Shown: positions 6,530 through 16,547 of the stretch, piece by piece
Position numbering within the stretch: the stretch's first letter is position 1
Layout: every line of letters starts with the position of its first letter
Source: Candidatus Omnitrophota bacterium
GTDB lineage: Bacteria > Omnitrophota > Gorgyraeia > Zapsychrales > Fredricksoniimonadaceae
DNA: 44,834 bases
Direction of reading: 5' to 3'
Assembly (NCBI GenBank): GCA_030650275.1
Contig: JAUSEK010000003.1
Span: forward strand, 1 to 44,834
Program-made: the position numbers and the translations under genes
The notes under the pieces: generated by a model
Seen by the model: only the letters and a program-made list of their open reading frames with translations
Database searches by the model: none
What the model was told of the DNA's origin: nothing

Positions 6530-8260
6530 CTATGTCTTGTCAATGGTCTGTTGGGACAAGCGGGCTGTGAGCGCTTCCACGGTCATGGACCCCAGATCAC
6601 CCTGCGCGTGGCTGCGCACGGAAACTTGGGCCGTCTCAACTTCTTTGGCGCCGATGATGATCTGATAGGGGATCTTCTTGACAGATGCCTCACGGATGCG
6701 TTTCCCCAGCGATTCATTGCGGTTATCCAGGACAACGCGTAATCCCGTCTTGACCAGCATCTCACGGACGCCCTGGGCAAACTCTTCCTGCTCGGGATTA
6801 ATAGCAATAATGACAACCTGATTAGGCGCCAGCCATAAGGGGAAATTGCCGGAATAATGCTCGATGAGCGTGCCGATGAAACGCTCCAAACTTCCCAGGA
6901 TCGCCCGGTGCAGCATGATGGGCCGCGCGTGTTGACCGCTTTCGTCGATATAATGAAGGTCGAAGCGCTCGGGCAGATTGAAATCGCACTGGATGGTGCC
7001 GCATTGCCATGGCCGGCCGATGGCGTCTTTGAGTTTGATGTCTATTTTGGGACCGTAAAAAGCGCCGTCGCCCTCATTGATGTCATATTTCAATTTTTTG
7101 GTTTTCAGCGCGTCTTTGAGCGCGGCTGTGGCCTTGTCCCAATTTTCCCGGGAACCCATGGAATCCTCGGGCCGTGTGGACAGTTCAATGTGCAGGTCTT
7201 TGAAACCGAAATCCTTCATGACCGCGAACACGAAATCCAGAACGGCCATGACCTCGTCCTTGATCTGGTCGGGCCGGCAGAAAATGTGGGCATCATCCTG
7301 GGTGAACCCGCGCACGCGCAACAGGCCGTGCAAGACCCCTGCTTTTTCCTGACGGTACACCGTGCCCAATTCAAAATAACGGATGGGCAGGTCGCGGTAG
7401 GAACGCACATGAGAACCGTAAATGAGGATATGCCCGGGGCAGTTCATGGGCTTCACCGCGTAGTCCTCCTGGTCCACCTTGAAATAATACATATTGTCTT
7501 TGTACTGCTGGGCGTGGCCGGAGATCTCCCAGAGCTTGCCTTTGAGCATATGGGGCGTATAGACCAGGTCATACCCGCGCTTCAGATGCGCTTCGCGCAC
7601 ATAGTCCTCAATGGTCTTGCGCAGCATGCCGCCGTTGGGGTGATAGAAAATGAGCCCGGCCCCGGCGGTGTCGTGATAAATGTGGAACAAATCCAGCTGG
7701 GTGGCGATCTTGCGGTGGTCGCGCTTGGCCGCCTCTTCAAGCATTTTCAAATACTCGTCGAGTTCTTTCTGGGTGAAAAACGCGGTGCCGTAAATGCGCT
7801 GGAGCATGGGGCGTTTCTCGTCCCCGCGCCAATAAGCGCCGGCCACGGACAAAAGTTTGAAGCCCTTGATGAGCCCGGCGTGCTCCACGTGCGGCCCCTT
7901 GCACAGGTCCAGCCACTCCTTGCCGGTCTTGTAGATAAAAACTTCTTTATCAGGCAGACCTTCAATGAGCTCGACCTTGTAGGACTCGCCCTTGCCGCGG
8001 AAAAATTCCAGCGCCTTCTCGCGCGGCCAGGTCTCTCCGGTAAAAGCGGGCTTGCCGTTGATGATCTTCATCATCCGTTTTTCAATGGATTTTAATTCGT
8101 CCGGTGAGAACGGCTGTGGGCGGTCGAAATCGTAATAGAAGCCATTGTCAATGGCCGGGCCGATGGTGACCTTGACTTCAGGCCACAATTCCTGGACCGC
8201 CTGGGCCATGACGTGGGCACAGCTGTGACGTAACTTATCTATGTCGCGGGAGTAATCCAT
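6530..8260 (-). CDS. thrS: Threonine-tRNA ligase without the N-terminal TGS domain
   Basis: 576 residues; typical bacterial ThrRS has about 640. The N-terminal TGS domain is absent and the protein begins almost directly with the N2 editing domain: HSCAH at residues 12-16 and C120-KGP-H124 form the expected metal or editing-site cluster that removes Ser from tRNA-Thr. The class II core follows, with the zinc ligand region MNCPGH, motif 2 near VYRQEKAG...RVRGFTQDDAHIF, and a C-terminal anticodon-binding domain. The upstream 79 bases are shared with the divergently read tRNA-Lys. No T-box is visible. Confidence 0.95.
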   Translation of the reverse strand: MDYSRDIDKLRHSCAHVMAQAVQELWPEVKVTIGPAIDNGFYYDFDRPQPFSPDELKSIEKRMMKIINGKPAFTGETWPREKALEFFRGKGESYKVELIEGLPDKEVFIYKTGKEWLDLCKGPHVEHAGLIKGFKLLSVAGAYWRGDEKRPMLQRIYGTAFFTQKELDEYLKMLEEAAKRDHRKIATQLDLFHIYHDTAGAGLIFYHPNGGMLRKTIEDYVREAHLKRGYDLVYTPHMLKGKLWEISGHAQQYKDNMYYFKVDQEDYAVKPMNCPGHILIYGSHVRSYRDLPIRYFELGTVYRQEKAGVLHGLLRVRGFTQDDAHIFCRPDQIKDEVMAVLDFVFAVMKDFGFKDLHIELSTRPEDSMGSRENWDKATAALKDALKTKKLKYDINEGDGAFYGPKIDIKLKDAIGRPWQCGTIQCDFNLPERFDLHYIDESGQHARPIMLHRAILGSLERFIGTLIEHYSGNFPLWLAPNQVVIIAINPEQEEFAQGVREMLVKTGLRVVLDNRNESLGKRIREASVKKIPYQIIIGAKEVETAQVSVRSHAQGDLGSMTVEALTARLSQQTIDKT

Positions 8261-8311
8261 ACTTTAATACCGTCGAACCAAAAAATCGATACACAATCAG
8301 GGAATTTATTG

Positions 8312-8317
8312 TATAAT
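8312..8317 (+). promoter_or_regulatory. Probable -10 box of the tRNA-Lys promoter
   Basis: A perfect TATAAT lies 22 bases before the tRNA 5' end. The -35 region (about 8289-8294, ATACAC) is poor. The 79-base gap between thrS and the tRNA must hold promoters for both directions. Confidence 0.5.
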
Positions 8318-8339
8318 CCGTCTCTGTTTCCGAATTTCC

Positions 8340-8412
8340 GGGCCATTAGCTCATCCGGTAGAGCGACTGACTCTTAATCAGTAGGTGGCAGGTTCGAGTC
8401 CTGCATGGCCCA
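8340..8412 (+). tRNA. tRNA-Lys (anticodon CTT)
   Basis: A full cloverleaf: acceptor GGGCCAT/ATGGCCC, D arm GCTC...GAGC, anticodon stem ACTGA/TCAGT with loop CTCTTAA (anticodon CTT at 8373-8375), and T arm GCAGG-TTCGAGT-CCTGC. CCA is not encoded. It is the only plus-strand gene I can support. Its last 19 bases (8395-8413) are repeated at 8544-8562. Confidence 0.95.
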
Positions 8413-8562
8413 TATTCCAAAATACTATCAGTTGTCGAAGGACTCGAAGGAGCCCCGCTTATCAACTGCGATGAATAAGAGCAGTTGATGGGGCGGGTGG
8501 CCGACCTGAAGCGAGTTCCGAAGTCGGAACGAGCGGAAGGCGCCGAGTCCTGCATGGCCCAT
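8395..8562 (+). mobile_element. tRNA-tail duplication bracketing a 149-bp structured insert
   Basis: CGAGTCCTGCATGGCCCAT occurs at the tRNA 3' end (8395-8413) and again at 8544-8562, an att-like direct repeat that regenerates the tRNA tail. The DNA between (8414-8543) has no credible gene but can fold. GGACTCG (8440-8446) pairs with CGAGTCC in the second copy (8544-8550). GCCCC(8452)...GGGGC(8494) together with ATCAACTGC/GCAGTTGAT make a 14-bp hairpin with a 4-nt bulge. GTTCCG-AAGT-CGGAAC (8515-8530) is a third stem. It could be a remnant of tRNA-targeted integration or a small non-autonomous RNA-encoding element. Confidence 0.6.
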
Positions 8563-8642
8563 TTTTATTCCATTCTTCGTCGCTAAATCGAAGTGTTTTA
8601 TATCAGATTTATCGAACGCTGTAAAGAAGCATTTCCAGCGCG

Positions 8643-9305
8643 TCAAGGCTTCAGCCCTCCTATGTTAAAACTGCGGCGATGGATCAGGGACGGTCCGCAG
8701 CGGCGCAGGACTTCGCGGTGCATGGACGTCGGATATCCTTTGTGCTGACCAAACCCGTATTGGGGGAACACGCGGTCATAACAGCGCATGGCCCGGTCGC
8801 GGGTGACCTTGGCAATGACGGACGCGCAGGCAATGGACAAACAGCGCCCGTCTCCCCCGATAATGGTCTTATACCTGTACGGCAAGGCGGACTTAAACCG
8901 GTTGCCGTCCACCAAAAGCATGACCTGCTTTTTAAAATCCTCTGCGCCGCTAACCTCTGACGGCAGGCGGCTGACCAGGTCCGCCACGGCGGCTTCCATG
9001 GCCAGATGGGACGCGTTGAGAATATTCACGACGTCAATGACGGCTTCGCTGATCATGCCGATGCCCACATGCGCTTTTTCAAATATCTCATGGAAGGCCC
9101 GCTCGCGCAACACAGGCGTCATTTTCTTGGAATCGTTGATGGGACAGGAAAAGCTAGACGATGTCAGGCATACGGCCGCGGCCACCACCGGACCGGCCAA
9201 GGGGCCCCGGCCCGCCTCGTCAATGCCGAAAATAAAACGGAAGCCCTGATCTTGGGCTTCCGTTTCATGGTCCGACAGGAGAAGAATTTTATTCGCCTTG
9301 GTCAA
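8643..9305 (-). CDS. rnhB: Ribonuclease HII
   Basis: 220 residues. It cleaves the RNA strand in RNA-DNA hybrids and removes misincorporated ribonucleotides. The acidic active site is visible: D29-E30 in [15 protein letters not shown]133 in LVDGNRF and D170 in KVTRDR. The C-terminal HKGYPT motif is also present. The apparent start is TTG 9305, overlapping rplS by 17 bases; no ATG is available in frame before the catalytic motif, so the exact start is uncertain. The rplS-rnhB order is common in bacteria. Confidence 0.93.
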   Translation of the reverse strand: MTKANKILLLSDHETEAQDQGFRFIFGIDEAGRGPLAGPVVAAAVCLTSSSFSCPINDSKKMTPVLRERAFHEIFEKAHVGIGMISEAVIDVVNILNASHLAMEAAVADLVSRLPSEVSGAEDFKKQVMLLVDGNRFKSALPYRYKTIIGGDGRCLSIACASVIAKVTRDRAMRCYDRVFPQYGFGQHKGYPTSMHREVLRRCGPSLIHRRSFNIGGLKP

Positions 9306-9651
9306 CTTTGACGCGGGATTGTTTTCCTAAACGGTCCCGCAGGTAATACAATTTGGCGCGCTTGATGACACCCTTGGCCACGACCTCGATCTTGTCGATG
9401 ACCGGTGAATGGATGGGAAACGTCCTCTCCACGCCTTCACCGAAAGAGATCTTGCGCACCGTAAAAGCACAGCCCAAACCACGGCCTGTTTTCTTGATGA
9501 CGATGCCTTCAAAGGGATGGATGCGCATCTTGTCGGCTTCTTTGACCTTGATCTTCATTTTGACCGTATCGCCGACGTCAAACACGGGCAGGTCCTTGCG
9601 CAGCTGCTGATCGTCGAACATTTTGATCTTTTCAATATTACCGGCAACCAT
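9289..9651 (-). CDS. rplS: 50S ribosomal protein L19
   Basis: 120 residues, with the L19 features [26 protein letters not shown] and [22 protein letters not shown]19 sits at the 30S-50S interface. The start ATG 9651 has AAGGAG six bases upstream; a longer frame continues upstream but would translate the palindromic repeat, so it is rejected. It follows trmD, as in the classical rpsP-rimM-trmD-rplS order, though rpsP and rimM are not in the window. Confidence 0.96.
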   Translation of the reverse strand: MVAGNIEKIKMFDDQQLRKDLPVFDVGDTVKMKIKVKEADKMRIHPFEGIVIKKTGRGLGCAFTVRKISFGEGVERTFPIHSPVIDKIEVVAKGVIKRAKLYYLRDRLGKQSRVKVDQGE

Positions 9652-9667
9652 TGCTGACTCCTTACCT

Positions 9668-9723
9668 GTACGGGCGAATCTTGTATTCGCCCTCTTGCGG
9701 GCGATCACAAGGATCGCCCCTAC
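9668..9723 (-). repeat. GTAGGGGC palindrome, copy B (trmD-rplS gap)
   Basis: Two hairpins in a row on the minus strand, GGGCGATC-CTTGT-GATCGCCC and GGGCGAAT-ACAAG-ATTCGCCC, bounded by GTAG and GTAC. The first TAG (9720-9722) is the trmD stop codon. It has the same two-hairpin layout as copy C. Confidence 0.8.
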
Positions 9724-10397
9724 ATCAATAAATCCGGCCTGACTTTTTTCGTTTTGGCCAGGGCCTGCTGATGACGCCACATTTTGATGGCTTCATGATT
9801 TCCAGATAATAACACGACCGGCACTTTTGCGCCACGAAAATTTGCCGGCCGGGTGTAATGGGGACACTCCAGCATGCTGTCCTCAAACGATTCGCTTTCC
9901 AGCGACTCCTGCTTGCCCACAACACCGGGAACAAGCCGGGTGACCGCGTCCGCCACGACCATGGCCGGGACCTCCCCTCCGGTCAGCACATAATCACCGA
10001 TGGAAATTTCCTCGTCCGCCAGTTTGAGCCGTACGCGCTCGTCAATGCCCTCATAATGGCCGCAAATGATGATGAGGTTGCGCTCCTGTGCCAGACGTTT
10101 GGCGCGCGCCTGCGTGAACGGTTTTCCGGAAGGAGACATGACAATGACCCTGGCCGAACGCTTGCCCTTGATCTTGCGCACGGCGTCAAACAGCGGTTGG
10201 GGCGACATGACCATGCCCGGACCCCCGCCGAAAGGACGGTCATCCACCCTGCGGTGTTTTTTGTCCGCTGAATACTTGCGCAGGTCGTGGACATGAAAGA
10301 CAACTTTCTTTTTATCCTGCGCGCGTTTGAGGATGGACTCCTGCAGGACGCCGGCGAACATCTCCGGAAAAATAGTAATGATATCGAATCGCAACAT
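9720..10397 (-). CDS. trmD: tRNA (guanine-37-N1)-methyltransferase
   Basis: 225 residues of the SPOUT class, methylating G37 of tRNAs reading CUN, CCN and CGG codons to prevent frameshifting. Visible features are the N-terminal [11 protein letters not shown], the knot region [14 protein letters not shown] and [13 protein letters not shown], and the C-terminal [11 protein letters not shown]. It starts three bases after the tgt stop. The TAG stop lies inside repeat copy B. Confidence 0.96.
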   Translation of the reverse strand: MLRFDIITIFPEMFAGVLQESILKRAQDKKKVVFHVHDLRKYSADKKHRRVDDRPFGGGPGMVMSPQPLFDAVRKIKGKRSARVIVMSPSGKPFTQARAKRLAQERNLIIICGHYEGIDERVRLKLADEEISIGDYVLTGGEVPAMVVADAVTRLVPGVVGKQESLESESFEDSMLECPHYTRPANFRGAKVPVVLLSGNHEAIKMWRHQQALAKTKKVRPDLLM

Positions 10398-10400
10398 GGT

Positions 10401-11591
<1,191 letters not shown>

Positions 11592-11595
<4 letters not shown>

Positions 11596-12647
11596 AAAAT
11601 CAACATTGCATCTCCATAGCTATAAAAACGGTAACGTTCCCGCACGGCCTCGGCATAGGCGCGCTGAACCAGATCATATCCGCCAAAAGCGCAGACGAGC
11701 ATCAACAGCGTGCTATAGGGCAGATGAAAATTGGTCAATAAAATGTCCGCGGCCTTAAAACGGTATCCGGGATAAATAAAAAGGTCTGTTGTTCCTTTAA
11801 GCGCGCCTGTCGCCGCCACGCTTTCCATGACCCGGCAGGATGTCGTGCCCACCGCAGCGACGGGACGTCCAGCCGCTTTGGCTTTTAACAGCGCGGCCTG
11901 CGTGGAGACGCCAACAGCATAGGTCTCTTTGTGCATCGGATGCCGGCGGATGTCCGGCGTTTCCACGGGCTTAAATGTCCCATAGTTGATATGCAAAGTC
12001 AACTCCAAAAAACCATGGCCCTTTGCCCTCAAACGCCGCATCCGTTCCTTGGTAAAATGCAACCCGGCCGTGGGTGAGGCGACAGACCCCAGGCGTTTGG
12101 CGTAAACGTTCTGGTAATAGTCGCGGTCCAGGGGCTCGTCGGCGCGTTTGATGTAGGGCGGCAAAGGAACATGACCCACGTCCTTCAGGCGGCGGATGAC
12201 ATTTTTCACGTTGAACCGGACAATGAGTTTTTCCTTGTCCGTTAAAACCGCGCTGATCCCAAATCCAAAATCCACTCTCTCGCCTTCGCGGATCTTTTTC
12301 AAGGGCTTTAACAGCACCTCAAATGAATACCCGTCGGAAAGCTGATCGAGCAAAAAAACCTCGGCCTCTCCCCCGGTGGCAGCCCTGCGGCCCAACAAAC
12401 GCGCGGGGATGACCTTGCTGTTATTGACGACGAAAACGGTTTTTGGCGCAAGATACTGTTCGATATCGGCAAATACGCCGTGGCGGATGGTTTGAGCGCT
12501 GCGGTCAAGGACCATGAGGCGCGCCCGGTCCCTGTCAGGGCACGGGTACTGGGCGATCAGGTCTTCGGGGACATCGGTGCCGTACGCGTTGAGATCAAAG
12601 AAGTTATTTGCCGGCGGGTGTGGGACGGTGGTTCTCTGGAAGGTCAT
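11592..12647 (-). CDS. queA: S-adenosylmethionine:tRNA ribosyltransferase-isomerase
   Basis: 351 residues. It transfers the ribosyl moiety of SAM to preQ1-modified tRNA, giving epoxyqueuosine. Typical features are VPEDLIAQYP near the N terminus, ARLMVLDR, the SPTAGLHFT motif and the C-terminal NFHLPYSTLLMLVCAFGG. From ATG 12647 it overlaps the spoIID-like gene by 44 bases, and the first about 17 residues are not conserved, so a later non-ATG start is possible. It ends in repeat copy C. Confidence 0.95.
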
Positions 12648-13824
12648 GATAATCCATTATCTCGGCGCGGGGGTAATAATAGCTCAAGATCTGTTTGTAG
12701 GTGAACTGCTGCAGGGCCATGCCGCGCGCCCCCCACTGGCATAAGCCGACACCGTGGCCCCAGCCCTTGCCGGTCAGATCAGCGTAATAACCCTGCATGC
12801 TAATTTCATAATTATTGCTTTTGAGGACATTAGGGCCAAGAACTTCCCGGAAGTCCTTGCCGGATATCAGGGTTTCCTTGCCGTCGCGCGACGTGATCTT
12901 GATATGATTAATGCGTCCGCTGCGGTTGCGGTCCACGATATTCAAGTCCTTGATAGGTCCGACGGCGTAGCCGTTCCTGTTGAGCGCATCCTGGATGTCT
13001 TTGAGACGGAAATTCTTCTTCCATTTCATGTGCGGGGAATCCTTGCAGAAATTACACGCCACTCCCCTTAAAGGCGCCAGGTCGATCGCCCACAGATCGT
13101 TGGCATCCTCGGTCATGCCGCCGCAGGTGGCGTGAAAATACGCGGGCAATACCTTGTCTTTGAATGCCAGCACTTCCCCGACGGTATGGGTGACCGCCAG
13201 CCCCGTACGGTAGCGCTCGGAATCCTTGCCGCCGTAGACCTGCGAATAAATATCATTGGTGACGTCGTAATCCTTGTTCGCCGAGCCCGCCATGGCCTGC
13301 AAAACATAGGTGCGGGTGGCAACGGCCTGGGCCTTGATCGCCTCCATGGGCCAATGATGCGAGACCTCGTGATAAAGCACGCCCCTGATATAATCTTCAA
13401 TGTTGATGCTGTTGACCGCGGTCAGGCGGTTGTCCGCGGTACGGATGATGGTCACATTGCCGCGGAAACGCCGGTTGTTGACAACGACCGACGCGTCGCG
13501 CAAGGGCTCGATGATGACGCGCTGATACGGATAAGCCTGCATGCCGATCAAGATGCCTTTGTCCAAAAGCCGCACCCTGGATATGGCCAGGCGGGGCCCC
13601 TTGGTGATGACCTTCCCATGGTCCACGTCGCGGAAATTGTATGGACCGTCGAGCTTCAAGTTGATCTCACGGGCATCCCGGACAATGGCCACACGCACCA
13701 TCTGCGGCGGCATGTGCTTTTTGTCGCCACTGGCCGACGCAGTCCCCGCAGGGGCGAACGCAACAAGGCCGGCCAAACCCAAGGCCCCCGCGAAAACCGA
13801 CGACACTAAAATCCTTCTTTTCAT
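12604..13824 (-). CDS. SpoIID/LytB-domain secreted protein, possible lytic transglycosylase
   Basis: 406 residues with a cleavable signal peptide (basic MKRR, hydrophobic run to about residue 30, ASASG). The SpoIID domain follows, with INIEDYIRGVLYHEV, AIKAQAVATRTYVL, SQVYGGKDSE, YFHATCGGMTE and the C-terminal GWGHGVGLCQWGARGMA. In Bacillus SpoIID cleaves peptidoglycan at denuded glycan strands; outside spore formers these proteins are generally linked to cell-wall remodelling or division. CNFC and CGG are additional cysteine sites. It lies one base after ruvB. No sporulation genes are nearby, so a vegetative wall role is inferred. Confidence 0.88.
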   Translation of the reverse strand: MKRRILVSSVFAGALGLAGLVAFAPAGTASASGDKKHMPPQMVRVAIVRDAREINLKLDGPYNFRDVDHGKVITKGPRLAISRVRLLDKGILIGMQAYPYQRVIIEPLRDASVVVNNRRFRGNVTIIRTADNRLTAVNSINIEDYIRGVLYHEVSHHWPMEAIKAQAVATRTYVLQAMAGSANKDYDVTNDIYSQVYGGKDSERYRTGLAVTHTVGEVLAFKDKVLPAYFHATCGGMTEDANDLWAIDLAPLRGVACNFCKDSPHMKWKKNFRLKDIQDALNRNGYAVGPIKDLNIVDRNRSGRINHIKITSRDGKETLISGKDFREVLGPNVLKSNNYEISMQGYYADLTGKGWGHGVGLCQWGARGMALQQFTYKQILSYYYPRAEIMDYHDLPENHRPTPAGK

Positions 13825-13825
13825 C

Positions 13826-14830
13826 TCACGCCGCTTTCTCCCGCAGGTATTTGTCCGCCGCCTCGGTCAGTTCCCGGCCGCGGCCGGTGCGCCTTAAGAA
13901 CCCGGCCTTCAGCAAAAACGGCTCCACCACATCCACGATGGTGTCGGTCTCTTCATTGAGCGTCGCGGCCAAGGCCTCGATGCCCACGGGCCCGCCGTTG
14001 TAATGGGTCTTGATGGCGATCAAAAGTCTCCGGTCCAGATCATCCAGCCCCGCGATGTCGATCCTCAAGGCCTCCATCGCCTCCTCGACCACCGAGGACT
14101 TGATATGATTGGTGCCGGTCTTGACCTGGACGTGATCGCGCACGCGGCGCAACAGCCGGTTGGCGATGCGCGGGGTGCCGCGCGCGCGCCGCGCAATGGC
14201 ACGGGCCGCGTCCGGCTCAAGAACGACATTCAATTTCACGGCGGACGCGCCGACAATGGCGGCCAGGTCCTCTTCTCCATAAAATTCAAGGTGAAAAAAA
14301 ATACCGAAACGGTTGCGCAAAGGCGTTGTCAAAAGCCCGCTGCGCGTGGTGGCGCCGATGAGGGTGAAGGCTTTAAGATTAAAATTGATGGTCTTGGCAT
14401 AAGGCCCCTTGTCCACGATGAAGTCGATCTTGAAATTTTCCATCGCCGGATACAGGAATTCCTCCACCGTCTTGGACAGGCGGTGGATCTCGTCGATAAA
14501 AAGGATGTCCCCGGCTTCCAGGTTGGTGAGGATGCCGATGAAATCCCCGGCCCGGTCAATGGCAGGCCCGGAAGTGACGGTGATGCGGGAGCCCATCTCG
14601 TGGGCGATGATGTGGGCCAAAGACGTCTTGCCCAATCCCGGAGGGCCGGAAAAAAGAACGTGCTCCAGCGGCTCCCCGCGCTTTTTGGCCGCGGCCATGG
14701 CCACCTGCAGGCCATGGACCACGTCTTTCTGGCCGATGAAATCCCCCAGGCGTCCCGGCCGCAAAGAAATGCCAACCACCTGGTCTTCTTCGGTTTCCTG
14801 ATTTAAAACAACTCTTTTGATCTCATCCAT
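13826..14830 (-). CDS. ruvB: Holliday junction branch-migration helicase RuvB
   Basis: 334 residues. The AAA+ motor drives branch migration with RuvA. The Walker A motif GPPGLGKTS is at residues 62-70, Walker B ILFIDEIHR at about 109-116, sensor 1 in GATTRSGLL, and the winged-helix C-terminal domain contains GGPVGIEALAATLNEE and TGRGRELT. The ruvA and ruvC genes are not adjacent. It is placed between scpA and the spoIID-like gene with almost no spacing. Confidence 0.97.
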   Translation of the reverse strand: MDEIKRVVLNQETEEDQVVGISLRPGRLGDFIGQKDVVHGLQVAMAAAKKRGEPLEHVLFSGPPGLGKTSLAHIIAHEMGSRITVTSGPAIDRAGDFIGILTNLEAGDILFIDEIHRLSKTVEEFLYPAMENFKIDFIVDKGPYAKTINFNLKAFTLIGATTRSGLLTTPLRNRFGIFFHLEFYGEEDLAAIVGASAVKLNVVLEPDAARAIARRARGTPRIANRLLRRVRDHVQVKTGTNHIKSSVVEEAMEALRIDIAGLDDLDRRLLIAIKTHYNGGPVGIEALAATLNEETDTIVDVVEPFLLKAGFLRRTGRGRELTEAADKYLREKAA

Positions 14831-14832
14831 AG

Positions 14833-15567
14833 TTATTGCGGGCCTTCATGCGCGCCGTTACGCATGACCTCAATGTCTTCAAACGCGCGGCGCTGCAGGA
14901 CCACGATCTCTTTGAGCCGTATCAATTCCAAAACCGCGATGAAGGTGCAGACGATCTCGTCTTTGCCTGAACAACGGCTGAACAAAGCGGCCAAGGACAC
15001 CCGCGGCTGGTCCGCCAGAAGATGCAACAGGGCGTGGACCTTTTCCTCGACGGTGTATTCTTCCTGCTTCAATTCATAGATCTTTTTTTCCGGGACGCTT
15101 TTAAGCGCGGCATTCAGCGCGTTGATGAGGTCAAACAAGGTGGCCTCAAACGTCACTTCCTCGGCGTCTTCTTTGATCTCATTGAGCCGCTCTTCATCCA
15201 CCACCCGGCGGAAGAAATCCTGGCGCTCCTGTTCCCTGGTCTTTAAGGTCTCAGCGATCTCCTTGAATTTCTTGTACTCCTCCAGGCGGCGCACCAGTTC
15301 ATCACGGGGGTCTTCCGGCGGGGTTTCGGCCAACGGGTCAGGCGGCAAAAGCATTTTGGATTTGATCTGCATGAGGGTGGCGGCCATCACCAAAAAATCC
15401 CCCACCACGTCCAGGTCAAGCATCTTCATCATGGCGATATATTCCATATACTGGTCGGTGACCGAGGCAATGGGGATATCGCAAATATCAATGTCGTTTT
15501 TCTTGATCAGGTACAGCAAGAGGTCCAGTGGGCCTTCAAATTTTTCTAATTGGATCTTGTAGTTCAT
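14833..15567 (-). CDS. scpA: Segregation and condensation protein A
   Basis: 244 residues of kleisin type, bridging the SMC heads in the bacterial condensin. The N-terminal FEGPLDLLLYLIKKNDIDI is the family signature, followed by FLVMAATLMQIKSKMLLP and a charged linker, with a winged-helix C-terminal region. The ATG overlaps the trpS stop (ATGA). ScpB, which normally follows, is not in the window. Confidence 0.94.
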   Translation of the reverse strand: MNYKIQLEKFEGPLDLLLYLIKKNDIDICDIPIASVTDQYMEYIAMMKMLDLDVVGDFLVMAATLMQIKSKMLLPPDPLAETPPEDPRDELVRRLEEYKKFKEIAETLKTREQERQDFFRRVVDEERLNEIKEDAEEVTFEATLFDLINALNAALKSVPEKKIYELKQEEYTVEEKVHALLHLLADQPRVSLAALFSRCSGKDEIVCTFIAVLELIRLKEIVVLQRRAFEDIEVMRNGAHEGPQ

Positions 15568-16547
15568 AGTTTGGCGAATACCGCTTCTTTGACCTGCGCC
15601 ATGGTCCTGGCCGCGATGACACGGGCTTTTTTCGCGCCCTCGCGCAAGACATCGGCAACGAAATCTTTGTCTTTTCCCAATTCCGCCCGTTTTTCCCGGA
15701 TAAAGCCCAAATAATCCACCAGACGGCCGCCCATCACTTTTTTACAATCCACACAGCCTTTGAGGGCGTTGGAGCACCAGTGGCGCGCCTCCCGCTCCTG
15801 GTCAATGGCGAACACTTTATAATAACTGAACACATTGCACTCATCGGGATGGCCGGGGTCGGTCATCCGGATGCGTTTGGGATCGGTGATCATGCGGGCC
15901 GTCTTTTCGCGGATGACGTCGGGCGTGTCAGAAAGGTTGATGGCGTTATTGTAACTTTTGCTCATCTTGCGGTTGTCCGTACCCAACAGCCGCGGGACCG
16001 GCGTCAAGATGGCCTTGCAATCGGGAAAGAGTTCCGTCTTGTAGATAAAATTGAAACGCCGGCCGATCTCGCGGCACAATTCCAGGTGAGGCACCTGGTC
16101 CTCGCCGATGGGAACGGCATCGGCCTTATAAAGCAGGATGTCCGCGGCCTGCAAAACCGGATAACCTAAAAACGCGTAGGTCTGCAGGTCGCGGGAGGCG
16201 ATCTCCCGCAATTGTTCCTTGTACGTCGGGTTGCGTTCCAGCCAGCCCAACGGCGTCAGGCAGGCCAGGACCATCTGCAGTTCCAAATGCTCGGGCACAT
16301 CCGACTGCAGATAGACAATGCTTTTGTCCGGGTCAATGCCGCACGCCAGCCAATCCAGCACCATGTCCGCAATGTGACCCTGCACCTGGCGGCTTTGCTC
16401 ATATTCGCTCATGAGCGCGTGCCAGTCGGCGATGCTGTAGATGCATTGCGCCTTGTCCTGCAGGTCCACCCAATTGCGCAAGGCCCCCAAAAGGTGGCCG
16501 AGGTGGAGTTTGCCCGTCGGACGCATGGCTGAAAAAACGGTTTTCAT
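15564..16547 (-). CDS. trpS: Tryptophan-tRNA ligase
   Basis: 327 residues, a class I synthetase. The HIGH-type motif is PTGKLHLGHLLGALRNW near residues 11-27, the specificity region includes AFLGYPVLQAADILLYKADAVPIGEDQ, and KMSKSYNN is the KMSKS loop. Length and motifs are normal. The start overlaps the infB stop as ATGA and the stop overlaps scpA, so infB, trpS and scpA are probably translationally coupled. Confidence 0.96.
   Translation of the reverse strand: MKTVFSAMRPTGKLHLGHLLGALRNWVDLQDKAQCIYSIADWHALMSEYEQSRQVQGHIADMVLDWLACGIDPDKSIVYLQSDVPEHLELQMVLACLTPLGWLERNPTYKEQLREIASRDLQTYAFLGYPVLQAADILLYKADAVPIGEDQVPHLELCREIGRRFNFIYKTELFPDCKAILTPVPRLLGTDNRKMSKSYNNAINLSDTPDVIREKTARMITDPKRIRMTDPGHPDECNVFSYYKVFAIDQEREARHWCSNALKGCVDCKKVMGGRLVDYLGFIREKRAELGKDKDFVADVLREGAKKARVIAARTMAQVKEAVFAKL

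Noticed and set aside
6857-8095. A 412-codon open frame on the plus strand opposite thrS
   Set aside because: It is the complement of a clearly identified gene in GC-rich DNA; its translation shows no recognisable domain.
8428-8646. A 72-codon minus-strand frame across the tRNA-adjacent insert
   Set aside because: No ribosome-binding site or recognisable protein; the region is explained by RNA hairpins and a tRNA-tail copy.
9652-9780. N-terminal extension of L19
   Set aside because: It would translate the palindromic repeat and the end of trmD; the ATG with AAGGAG at 9651 matches the family start.
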